A stretch of DNA of 6,555 bases from Gemmatimonadota bacterium (GTDB taxonomy: Bacteria > Gemmatimonadota > Gemmatimonadetes > Gemmatimonadales > GWC2-71-9): positions 1-6,555 of the forward strand of contig QHUE01000033.1 of the NCBI GenBank assembly GCA_003221825.1. The letters are read 5' to 3'. The translations under genes and the position numbers were made by a program. Positions within the stretch are counted from its first letter, which is position 1; each line of letters opens with the position of its first letter. Positions 1 through 6,551 of this stretch are shown here, in pieces. Below the pieces are notes generated by a model that was given only the letters and a program-made list of their open reading frames with translations, was not told the DNA's origin and did no database searches.

Positions 1-239
1 ACGAGACCTTCCTTTATATGCGGCCCGGGTTCGCCCTGGGGGACGGCGATCGGCTGCTCCAGCGAGGCGTCATCGACTCCATGGGCGTGATGGAGCTCAT
101 CGGCTTTCTTCGCAGCGAATTCGGCGTGGTCGTCGCGGACGAGGACATCACGGAGCAAAACCTGGGAACGTTGGCGGACATCGCCCGCTACGTCGCCGCC
201 AAGCACCGCAACGGCGGCCCCCACCCCACGGGAGACTAG
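1..239 (+). CDS. Acyl carrier protein, 5' end cut by window edge
   Basis: Small stand-alone acyl carrier protein that would hold an acyl or aminoacyl group as a thioester on a 4'-phosphopantetheine arm. The key motif is Asp-Ser-Met-Gly (GVIDSMGVMEL), with the modifiable serine codon at 78-80. It is followed by the helix typical of the family (IGFLRSEFGVVV) and a C-terminal helix (TLADIARYV). An ATG lies at 18, but the frame is open back to base 3 and the residues before that ATG (ETFLY) fit the first helix of this ACP type. I therefore infer that the true start lies outside the window and only roughly ten residues are missing. The sequence resembles the discrete ACPs found beside AMP-dependent acyl or aminoacyl ligases in surface-polysaccharide loci more than the fatty-acid synthase ACP. 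What it carries cannot be read here. Its stop codon overlaps that of the convergent glycosyltransferase gene. Confidence 0.88.
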   Translation, partial: ETFLYMRPGFALGDGDRLLQRGVIDSMGVMELIGFLRSEFGVVVADEDITEQNLGTLADIARYVAAKHRNGGPHPTGD

Positions 240-1387
240 CTGGAGGGCACCGAGGCGCGGCGCGTCGGCTCCCACACCGGCGCCGGTCGCCCGGCGACCA
301 CCCGCAGCCACGCGTGCAAGACGGCGACGTTCCCCACGACGACGTAGCCAGGCAGTGCCAGCAGGCGCGGCATCGGCTTCCCGTCCGGCCACACCCACGC
401 GACCCCGGCGAGCACCCCGACGGCGGCGATCAGCGAGAGCAGCGCGAGGGAGGCGCCCAAGGCGGCTAACAGCGCCAGCAACGCCCACGGGACGAGCCAA
501 CGGCAGACCTTGTGGCTGAACAGCATCCAGGCAAACACGCCATAACGGAGCGGATTGAGCAGCGCGCGTTTGTGCCCGAGCGTCGCGATACCGCGCGTGA
601 TTGTCCGGACCTTCCGCCGGTACTCCTGGCGGAGCGACGTGCTGCGCGGCACAAAACACTTCGCCTCGGCAACCGAGACCGCCCTGAGCCCGTGCTGGCG
701 AGCCGTGAGCGCCGCGGCGAAGTCCCGGCTGAGCCCATCGGGCACGAGGCCCATGTGCAGCTCCGCGCGGATCGCGTACAGGGAACCGGACGCGCCGACA
801 ATGCCGCCCACCGCGGTCTCCAAATCGCGCAACCACATCTCGTACCCGATGTACGCTCCCTCGCCGCTGTTCGCCTGCTGTGCGAGGCTGGCCACGCCTA
901 CGTCGCATGACGAAGCCACACCGACGGAATCGTCTCCGAAGGCGGCGACGAGACGCCGGATGGCCCCCGCCTCGATCCGCACCGACGCGTCGGTGTTGAC
1001 GATGATGTCGCCGCTGAGATGCCGGCGGGCGGCGTTCTCGGCCGCCGTCTTGCCCTGGCGCCGCGGCATCCGCAACAGCTCGACCCCGCGGTCGGCAAAG
1101 CGCGCGACGATCTCGTCGGTCCCGTCGGTGGACGCATCCGAGACGACGAGGATCTGCCGCCGGTCAGCGGGATAGTCGATCGCGAGAATCTGATCGAGCG
1201 TGCCCGCGATGACTGCGGCCTCGTTGTAGACGGGTAGCACGATGCTGATCCGCGGGACGGTCGAGCGTAGCGGCCTCGAGCGGCGCGCGCGCCCACGCCG
1301 CCTCACCAGCGTCAGGATCGCGGGATAGCCGAGATAGGTGTACAGGCAGAGGCCGGCGGTCACGGCCACGGCAGGCAGGAGCATCAC
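236..1387 (-). CDS. Membrane-bound family 2 glycosyltransferase
   Basis: Inverting GT-A glycosyltransferase (GT2, cellulose-synthase-like branch) that would add a sugar from a nucleotide donor to a lipid-linked acceptor at the cytoplasmic face of the inner membrane. The 383-residue product has an N-terminal hydrophobic segment (about 4-24), then the GT-A core. The core starts at ISIVLPVYNE (47-56), with SDASTDGT (83-90), a DXD-type NTDAS (131-135), the acceptor-site GASGSLYAI (198-206), SRDF carrying the likely catalytic Asp (D222), and RRKVRTITRG (257-266) in the place of the QxxRW box. Hydrophobic segments at about 283-330 and 342-362 close the protein. Length is normal for the family. The GTG at 1387 overlaps the upstream GT4 stop as GTGA, and the adjacent ATG (1384) would give TGATG. 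Either start implies translational coupling, and no strong ribosome binding site is visible. It is the last gene of the operon. The sugar specificity is unknown. Confidence 0.9.
   Translation of the reverse strand: MMLLPAVAVTAGLCLYTYLGYPAILTLVRRRGRARRSRPLRSTVPRISIVLPVYNEAAVIAGTLDQILAIDYPADRRQILVVSDASTDGTDEIVARFADRGVELLRMPRRQGKTAAENAARRHLSGDIIVNTDASVRIEAGAIRRLVAAFGDDSVGVASSCDVGVASLAQQANSGEGAYIGYEMWLRDLETAVGGIVGASGSLYAIRAELHMGLVPDGLSRDFAAALTARQHGLRAVSVAEAKCFVPRSTSLRQEYRRKVRTITRGIATLGHKRALLNPLRYGVFAWMLFSHKVCRWLVPWALLALLAALGASLALLSLIAAVGVLAGVAWVWPDGKPMPRLLALPGYVVVGNVAVLHAWLRVVAGRPAPVWEPTRRASVPSS
276..299. repeat. Two adjacent GC-rich inverted repeats past the ACP stop
   Basis: ACCGGCGCCGGT at 276-287 is a perfect 12-base palindrome. 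It is followed by GGTCGC-CCG-GCGACC at 285-299, a 6-bp stem with a 3-base loop. They lie 37-60 bases downstream of the ACP stop codon, inside the C-terminal coding region of the convergent glycosyltransferase (residues around VAGRPAPVW). No T-run follows on either strand, so this is not a classical intrinsic terminator. It could be an RNA-end-stabilising or bidirectional termination structure, needed because the two genes leave no intergenic space, or it could be chance in GC-rich coding sequence. The repeats are certain; a function is not. Confidence 0.3.
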
Positions 1388-2364
1388 GCCAACGTCGGCG
1401 CGGCGACGCCGTGACTGACCAGCCGGTAGATGGCTTCGTAGCGATCGAGCCAGGGCGTCACAGCGAAGTCGCGTTCCAGCCGGGTGCGCGCGGCGCCGGC
1501 GCGGCGCTCCGCCGCCGCAGGGTTTGCAACCACACCGCGGATCCCGACCGCCAGCGCGAGCGGGTCCTCGGAGCGGATGAGCACGGCCTCGGCCGGCGAC
1601 ACGACATCGGGAACGCCGCCCACGGCGGTGGTCACGACGGGAACGCCGGCCGCCATCGCCTCAAACAACACGACGGGCGTGCCCTCGGTGCGTGAGCTCA
1701 GCACGCAGAGGTCGAAGGCAGCGAACAGCCGATCCGCGTCCCGGACCGCGCCGTGCCAGCGGATCCGCCCGTCGAGATCCAGGAACTCGCCCTGCGGGAT
1801 GCCCAGCTCACAGCGTGCCGCTGTGCGGTCGAGCGGCGGCGCGATCCGGCGCCACGCGTTGGGAACGGTGTGGATGCGCGAGCGGGGAATGCCGGCCCGC
1901 GCCAACCGATCGCCGAGCGATCGGGACACGGCGACGACCGCATCGAAGCGGCGGAAGGCTCGCCGTTGCAGCCACTCGTACGCCCGGTTCTTCCACCCGC
2001 CGCCCGTGAATCCGTGCGCCGTCGTGACGATCGGAATGCCCAGCCGCTGGACCACGCCCGCGTCGAGGACATCCGGCCGGTACCCGTGGGTGTGAACGAC
2101 ATCGGGGCACAGGCGACGACACAGTGCGGCAATGGTGGCGCGCTCCCGCCGATAAGCCCGAGCAGGAACCACGACTGTGTGGGTGTGCACGCCCACGTCC
2201 GACAGCGGCGCGAGAAACGCCGTCTCCGGCCCCCCTCCTGCTCCCGCGTGCAGCGAAACGACGTGGATCTCGTGGCCCAGACCCCGGAGTCCCCTGCTCA
2301 ACATTTGCACGACGCGCTCGAGACCGCCGAACTCGCCGGGCGCGACCACGTGTACGATCACCAC
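1384..2364 (-). CDS. Family 4 glycosyltransferase with apparent internal deletion
   Basis: GT-B fold, retaining glycosyltransferase (GT4) expected to add a sugar during polysaccharide repeat-unit assembly in the cytoplasm. The N-terminal acceptor domain looks complete: VHVVAPGEFGGLERVV (4-19) with the Gly-Gly loop, DVVHTHGY (88-95), VTTAHGF (113-119), DAVVAVS (141-147) and TVPNA (166-170). The C-terminal domain has the donor-site EX7E motif (E227 to E235, RTEGTPVVLFEAMAAG), VGGVPDVVS and PWLDRYEAIYR near the end. The stretch between GIPQGEF (ends at residue 194) and LDLDGRIRWHG (starts at 195) is far too short. GT4 proteins normally have here a strand and loop of the GRL..EKG type with the phosphate-binding Arg and Lys, and then the GDGP turn. 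All of this is absent, and 326 residues against about 370-390 agrees with a loss of 50-60. The frame is preserved. The protein is probably inactive as drawn, unless the gap is a sequence error. The start is GTG at 2364; a GTG at 2361 would give a GTGA overlap with the upstream stop. Confidence 0.82.
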   Translation of the reverse strand: MVIVHVVAPGEFGGLERVVQMLSRGLRGLGHEIHVVSLHAGAGGGPETAFLAPLSDVGVHTHTVVVPARAYRRERATIAALCRRLCPDVVHTHGYRPDVLDAGVVQRLGIPIVTTAHGFTGGGWKNRAYEWLQRRAFRRFDAVVAVSRSLGDRLARAGIPRSRIHTVPNAWRRIAPPLDRTAARCELGIPQGEFLDLDGRIRWHGAVRDADRLFAAFDLCVLSSRTEGTPVVLFEAMAAGVPVVTTAVGGVPDVVSPAEAVLIRSEDPLALAVGIRGVVANPAAAERRAGAARTRLERDFAVTPWLDRYEAIYRLVSHGVAAPTLA

Positions 2365-2801
2365 GTGCCGCTTGAGACCGTCGCCAGCGTCCAGCTCGTG
2401 CGGTCGGAGGGGCGAGCCCTTCGCGAGGCCCCGGTTGTGGTGCCCTCGAGGATGACCACGGCGGCGGCGACGCCTCGTTCGTGGGTCATGCTGACGTGCG
2501 CGGTGCGCACACGCCGCTCGCGCGCTCGCGCCGCGAGCGCGCCCGATACGCGCAATTGGGGCGGCCCGCCGTCGCCGGGCACGATTTCAACGTGCCGGAG
2601 GGCACCCTCGTCCACACCAGTCCCCAGCGCCTTGAGGCAGGCTTCCTTGGCGGCGAACCGCGCCGCGAGCGCTTGTATCCGATCTGCACGGCCCGCGCAG
2701 GCCGCGAGTTCGCGGGCGGTGAAAACGCGCTCCCCGATGCTGTCCAGGACGCGCGACAGGCGCTCCGGATCGACGACGTCGATCCCAATCCCAACGATCA
2801 T
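2358..2801 (-). CDS. acpS: Holo-[acyl-carrier-protein] synthase, AcpS type
   Basis: 4'-Phosphopantetheinyl transferase that moves the phosphopantetheine arm of coenzyme A onto the serine of apo-ACP, in the cytoplasm with Mg2+. Counting from the ATG at 2801, it shows the AcpS signature GIGIDVVD with the metal-binding Asp at residue 8, RFAAKEACLKALGTG (48-62) with the second metal/CoA ligand E53 and conserved K57, and VSMTHERG with H107. The ATG at 2801 is preferred over the GTG at 2813 because AcpS proteins begin directly at this MI-GIGID stretch; the Shine-Dalgarno signal is weak either way. The product is 147 residues against about 120-130 for typical AcpS. The excess is a polar Ser/Thr/Arg-rich tail of about 27 residues after AVVILEG, with no recognisable domain. 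It sits 50 bp after the SGNH gene and its stop overlaps the start of the GT4 gene. The likely client is the ACP at the left edge, though it could also serve fatty-acid synthesis. Confidence 0.92.
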   Translation of the reverse strand: MIVGIGIDVVDPERLSRVLDSIGERVFTARELAACAGRADRIQALAARFAAKEACLKALGTGVDEGALRHVEIVPGDGGPPQLRVSGALAARARERRVRTAHVSMTHERGVAAAVVILEGTTTGASRRARPSDRTSWTLATVSSGTW

Positions 2802-2851
2802 GCCCGTTGCCACTGCACGTTGAGTGCCCGAAAAGGTCGTCAGCAGTGCTG

Positions 2852-4051
2852 TTACGTGACAGCCTCAACCGCTGCGCCGGCGCGACACTGGGGAGCTTCA
2901 GGACCCCTTCGGGTCAGCGCGCTCGCCACGGCGTGCGCCACAACCGCGGCGCCCTCGGGGGTGAAGTGGTCGTGATCGTAGTAATGGCGCAGGCCCTCGG
3001 ACAACAGGTTCCGCACGTTGAGGTGCGGGACGCCGAGCTCGTTGGCCACGTCGGCGACGCGTCCATCGACGAGCCCCAGCAGCCGATTGATGAGCTCCAG
3101 ACTGAAATACTCGCTGACCTGTTCCTTCCAGGGCCGGCCGACGCCGCCGTGCCAAAAGCGCGCCGCTTCGTCAGGCGTATAGTCCTTCTCAAACCACGGC
3201 TGGCGTACCACGAGCACCCGATCCGCATGGTCTAGCGCCCGATGTAACAGCCGCCGGAAATGGTGCTCGAAGTGGGCCAGCACGGTGCTCGGGTCGGGCA
3301 CGGTCGAGCGAATCTGTTTCGCGTCGCGGCGCATTTTCCGTCCCGCCACGAGCCAGGCTCCAGCGCGCTCTTTCACTTCGACCGGATGCAGCCACAAGCG
3401 GCGCAGCCGCCGGGCCGCCTCGACTAAGGCCCATTCACGTGGCGTCCACCCGAACGGTTGCCCGGGGTGACAGGCGAACAGCATCGACTCCGGCACCACC
3501 GAGGGCGGAGACGCCGGCGGTGCCCCGTCCTCCAGCCAGTGGTATACGGTGCTGGCGGCGACCATGATCACAATCGCGTCGAGTCGGCCGTACTGGGGCA
3601 AGACGCGCTCAAGAATGAGATCGAGGTCCGCCGCGCCGACGCCCGAGTGGCCGATATTGCCCACGTGCACTCGGCGAATCCTCCCGGCGCCGCTGCTGAA
3701 GGCGCCGCACATGTCCGGTGCGTTGAGGAGCCGCTCGAGCGCTCCGGGCCAGCTCGTGGCCTGGTCCAGTGCGAAGCATTCGACCGAGCTGCCCCCGGCC
3801 ACCAGAATCCGGTACAGCCCCGCTTCGTTACGACACACCTCGCCGCCTCGCTCGCCGTCGGCGTTGACCTCGAAGCGCACGCGTGGCTCCATCTCCGGAA
3901 AGACCGCGGGGTCCTGTCGCACTTCGAGCCGCAAACCCGGAGGCCACACGGCGTAGCGCATGCGCCGGCGCATCCAGCGGCGAGTTCCCAACTCGGCGAC
4001 GACGAGGAGCGCAGACCCGACCGCGAGGGCGGCGATCACGACGGGGGGCAT
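2852..4051 (-). CDS. Membrane-anchored SGNH/GDSL-type hydrolase or acyltransferase
   Basis: A 399-residue protein with an N-terminal hydrophobic anchor (about 3-21) followed by an Arg-rich stretch (RRWMRRRMR, 24-32), then an SGNH-fold domain. Visible blocks are VAGGSSVE (84-91) with S88 the probable nucleophile, GNIGHSGVGA (131-140) as the block with the oxyanion Gly/Asn, and DHDHFTPEG (359-367), where D359-x-x-H362 fits the C-terminal Asp/His pair. The block that usually holds Gly-x-Asn-Asp reads MVAASTVYHW (163-172) and lacks the Asn. The mid-region (about 175-300) is not recognisable. Relatives in polysaccharide loci act on acyl esters of surface glycans, so an O-acyl esterase or transferase role is inferred, not shown. 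The topology is unclear because the basic residues follow the anchor. The ATG at 4051 shares its A with the flippase stop (TGATG) and directly precedes the hydrophobic anchor. The frame stays open upstream to 4321, but that part overlaps the flippase and looks non-protein-like. Confidence 0.8.
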   Translation of the reverse strand: MPPVVIAALAVGSALLVVAELGTRRWMRRRMRYAVWPPGLRLEVRQDPAVFPEMEPRVRFEVNADGERGGEVCRNEAGLYRILVAGGSSVECFALDQATSWPGALERLLNAPDMCGAFSSGAGRIRRVHVGNIGHSGVGAADLDLILERVLPQYGRLDAIVIMVAASTVYHWLEDGAPPASPPSVVPESMLFACHPGQPFGWTPREWALVEAARRLRRLWLHPVEVKERAGAWLVAGRKMRRDAKQIRSTVPDPSTVLAHFEHHFRRLLHRALDHADRVLVVRQPWFEKDYTPDEAARFWHGGVGRPWKEQVSEYFSLELINRLLGLVDGRVADVANELGVPHLNVRNLLSEGLRHYYDHDHFTPEGAAVVAHAVASALTRRGPEAPQCRAGAAVEAVT

Positions 4052-5559
4052 CAGACGCGGACCCAGGACCGGAGCCGCGGCAGCCAGCCGCGTACGTCGA
4101 CGTAGGGATCCTTCCGGTAGACGAAGAACACCCACGTCACGGCGAACACCAGCGTCATCGCAAGTCCCGCCCCGACGAGCGCGGCGATACCCCGCACGTC
4201 GAGATGGAGCTTGAACCACAGCAGCAGAGCCCCGACCGGCAGGGCCCCCAGCATGGCCCGCGGGACGACGTACCGGAAGAACTGGAGAATCGATACGTCG
4301 AGCTCCCGGCATGCCTGCCACAGCACCGCCCCGGCGAACAGCACGTTCGGGATGGCGGTGCCCAGTGCCACGCCGGCCAGTCCCATCGGGCGCACCAGCA
4401 CGATGCTCAACACCAGGTTCAGCACGCCGGCCACCAGGAAACCGATGGTCGGCAGGCCCGCCTTGCCCAGGCCCATGAGAATCGGGAGCGCCACGCCGCG
4501 CACGGGCAGGAACACGAGATACGACACCATCAGGATCTGCAGCACCTGGCCCGCGGGTTGCTCGAAGGTCGGATCAACCCACCACGCGATGAATCTCGGC
4601 CCCATGACGATGAGAAAGATGCCGGCCGCGAGTGTGAGCGACAGCGCGATCTTGGACCACCTCAAGAAGATCTCCCGCAGCTCCGCGTGCTTGCCTTGCG
4701 CTTGCAGCCGCGTCGCGGCTGGCATGACGACCGCCGCGATGGCGATGAGGAACTCCATGAGGTAGATGATGAAGCTGTTGGCGACGGTGAAGTAGGGAAT
4801 GGAGCCGACGTCCATGAACGCGCCGATGACCATCGAGTCCGTCTCGAACGACAGCCGGGAGCCGGCGTTCAGTATCAGCACATACATGCTGAAGGCGAAG
4901 ATGGCCCGCGTCATGCCCCAGTCGAAGTCCGACAGCCGCACTCGCGTCGCGGGGTACCGGCGCCGCACCAGCAGCCAGCACAATGCGAAATCGAACACGA
5001 GGCAGACCAGCTGCACGAGGGCGAGGACCGTAAGCGACGCGTGCAGCGCCAGCAGGCCCAGCGTGAGCCCGAGCCGGAGCAGCACTCCCCACAAGCGGAT
5101 GATGTTGCGTTGGACGAAGTCGTCGTGCGCCGACAGGACACCGTTGGGGAGCAGCGCAATGAATCCGATGGACACGAAGAGCACCATCACCGCGTAGGCC
5201 GAATGCGCATCCCCCTGCAGGCCCGCCGGGATGGTGTAGGCGTGCGTAAAAAAGAAGTACAGACCCGCACCCACGACGAGCGCGATCCCGCCCAACACCA
5301 GGTACAGCGCCGTGCAGCTGCCGATGGCTTCGTTCAGCTTCTTCGTATCGCCCTTCGCAACGTGCTGGGCGAAATACCGCACCGACGCCATGGGCACGCC
5401 CAACACGAGTAGACCCAGATACCCGGTGATCGAGTTGATGAGATTCCAGGTGCCGTAGCCCTGGTCGCCCAGTTTGTGGATCGTGAACGGCGTGATAAAG
5501 TAGACTGCGACCACGGTCACCACCGTCGCGATCCAGCTGCTGCCGACGTTCTTAATCAC
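4051..5559 (-). CDS. Wzx-like oligosaccharide flippase
   Basis: Multi-pass inner-membrane protein of the MVF/polysaccharide-transporter type, expected to flip lipid-linked oligosaccharide units from the cytoplasmic to the periplasmic leaflet. The 502 residues contain about 12-14 hydrophobic segments (roughly 8-27, 40-58, 82-104, 120-138, 157-175, 178-198, 217-232, 257-280, 303-322, 340-357, 369-388, 395-415, 435-450 and 455-481). Family features are GDQGYGTWNLI (31-41) after the first helix, the first-repeat pattern LGVPMASVRYFA (53-64), and SRLSFETDSMVIGAFM (234-249) in the middle repeat. The length is normal. The GTG at 5559 is chosen because it gives the expected short N-terminus (IKNVGSSWIA) directly before helix 1. 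It overlaps the deacetylase stop by 8 bp, with a weak GGGA about 9 bases upstream. Extension to the ATG at 5673 would add an Arg/Ser-rich segment that is out of frame within the deacetylase gene. Its presence implies a Wzx/Wzy-type assembly route, though no polymerase is in the window. Confidence 0.92.
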   Translation of the reverse strand: MIKNVGSSWIATVVTVVAVYFITPFTIHKLGDQGYGTWNLINSITGYLGLLVLGVPMASVRYFAQHVAKGDTKKLNEAIGSCTALYLVLGGIALVVGAGLYFFFTHAYTIPAGLQGDAHSAYAVMVLFVSIGFIALLPNGVLSAHDDFVQRNIIRLWGVLLRLGLTLGLLALHASLTVLALVQLVCLVFDFALCWLLVRRRYPATRVRLSDFDWGMTRAIFAFSMYVLILNAGSRLSFETDSMVIGAFMDVGSIPYFTVANSFIIYLMEFLIAIAAVVMPAATRLQAQGKHAELREIFLRWSKIALSLTLAAGIFLIVMGPRFIAWWVDPTFEQPAGQVLQILMVSYLVFLPVRGVALPILMGLGKAGLPTIGFLVAGVLNLVLSIVLVRPMGLAGVALGTAIPNVLFAGAVLWQACRELDVSILQFFRYVVPRAMLGALPVGALLLWFKLHLDVRGIAALVGAGLAMTLVFAVTWVFFVYRKDPYVDVRGWLPRLRSWVRV

Positions 5560-6541
5560 GGGGCACCGTCCCGAGCATCGCCGCGGCCTCGCTGACCGTA
5601 GCGAACGTGAATGGCGTGATGCGCGACAGGCCCTCGAGGAAATCCTCGATCGAGGCGTGCAGGCGCGCGACATCCGCCGCGGTGGCGGCGAAGGGACTCA
5701 GTCCCGGTTTGAGCGTCGGACTGTGCCAGGCGATTTGGAGATGGCGCACGCCGTGCTCGAGCAGCCGGCGCGACAACGTCAGCATTTCGCCGACCCCTTG
5801 GTACTCCGGAGAGAGCGACACGCGCTTCAGCAGGCCCACCCGATCGGCGATGCCGGCCAGGTGCAGCCGGCGCAGGGGCGCCGCTTCGAGCAAGCGCCGC
5901 GCGGGGTGCCAGAAACTGAACGGCCCGCGGCTGAAACCGTAGGAGAGGGGGATCTCGAGGAGCTCTCCATCCGGCGCGGGCTCCCGCACGTCGCGGTTCG
6001 GCGCGAGCCGATACGGCACAATCGGGGCTCCGACAAACGTCGGCCCGTCATCAACCGTCTCCAGACTAACGAACGGGCTGACACTCGAATCGACGCAGTA
6101 GCCGCAGCTCAGCAGAGCCGCGACCGTGTCGGGCCCGAGGCCATAGCGCCCGGCACGAAACGCGGTCGGCCGATGACCGAACGTCTCCTCCAGGATCGCC
6201 GTGAGCTGCTCCACCTTCGCCCGCTGCAGCTCGGCCGGCAGGTTCTTGAGCATGGAATTCCGAGGGACGAATGCCTCGGAAAGGGGAGGCGTGTTCCAGG
6301 GATGCAAGTGCGCGCCGATTTCCGCGCGGCCTCCCTCAGTCACCTCGCGCATCACCTCCGCGGCCTTCGGATCGGCTGCGACCTGATAAGTTGTAAAGTA
6401 CGTCGCCCGGACCCCCAAGCGGTTGAACAATGCCGCCTGGGGCCGGAGCTCGTGAATGTTCTCAACCGTCACGTCGTGACGGCTGCGTTGCCAGTTGTCC
6501 TCCTCGGTGTCGAGGGAGACGATGACGATGACTTCACGCAT
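5552..6541 (-). CDS. Polysaccharide deacetylase-family protein
   Basis: NodB-like (carbohydrate esterase 4-related) protein of 329 residues that would remove acyl groups from an amino sugar, or act as a related hydrolase, during glycan assembly. Motif 1 is SLDTEED (9-15) with D11 and a nearby acidic pair. Motif 2 is GAHLHPWNTPP (76-86) with metal-ligand candidates H78 and H80. FRAGRYGLG (128-136) supplies the conserved Arg region and WHSPTL (272-277) a late His. This is the Asp-Thr-Glu / HPWNTPP variant found in polysaccharide biosynthesis loci, not the chitin-deacetylase form with HxxxH. No signal peptide is visible, so it would be cytoplasmic or act on undecaprenyl-linked intermediates at the inner face; that localisation is inferred. 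The ATG at 6541 has a GGAG ten bases upstream (6552-6555). It is the first gene of the block inside the window, and its stop lies 8 bp into the flippase gene. Confidence 0.88.
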   Translation of the reverse strand: MREVIVIVSLDTEEDNWQRSRHDVTVENIHELRPQAALFNRLGVRATYFTTYQVAADPKAAEVMREVTEGGRAEIGAHLHPWNTPPLSEAFVPRNSMLKNLPAELQRAKVEQLTAILEETFGHRPTAFRAGRYGLGPDTVAALLSCGYCVDSSVSPFVSLETVDDGPTFVGAPIVPYRLAPNRDVREPAPDGELLEIPLSYGFSRGPFSFWHPARRLLEAAPLRRLHLAGIADRVGLLKRVSLSPEYQGVGEMLTLSRRLLEHGVRHLQIAWHSPTLKPGLSPFAATAADVARLHASIEDFLEGLSRITPFTFATVSEAAAMLGTVPRD

Positions 6542-6551
6542 GGCGACGGCG

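Noticed and set aside
1753..2823. A 356-codon open frame on the + strand opposite the GT4 and AcpS genes
   Set aside because: Both opposite-strand genes have clear family motifs. This frame is Arg/Ala/Pro-rich with no motif, and long open frames by chance are common at this base composition.
2811..2851. Small inverted repeats between the SGNH and AcpS genes (GCAC..GTGC at 2815-2827 and CAGCAGTGCTG at 2841-2851)
   Set aside because: The stems are only 4-5 bp and no T-run follows on the - strand, so neither a terminator nor an operator can be supported.
2802..2851. Possible internal promoter before AcpS
   Set aside because: I see no convincing -35/-10 pair in the 50-bp gap on the - strand. 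The gap is also compatible with simple co-transcription.
4052..4321. Upstream in-frame extension of the SGNH gene by 90 codons
   Set aside because: It lies wholly inside the flippase coding region and is Arg/Gly/Ala-rich. The ATG at 4051 directly precedes the hydrophobic anchor and forms TGATG with the flippase stop.
3883..5412. A 509-codon open frame on the + strand opposite the flippase
   Set aside because: It is antisense to a convincing membrane protein and its product is dominated by His, Arg, Gln, Glu and Asp, as expected from reading hydrophobic codons backwards in GC-rich DNA. No domain is recognisable.
5560..5673. Upstream extension of the flippase to an ATG at 5673
   Set aside because: The added 38 residues are Ser/Arg/Cys-rich, lie inside the deacetylase gene and do not resemble a flippase N-terminus. 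The GTG at 5559 gives the expected one.
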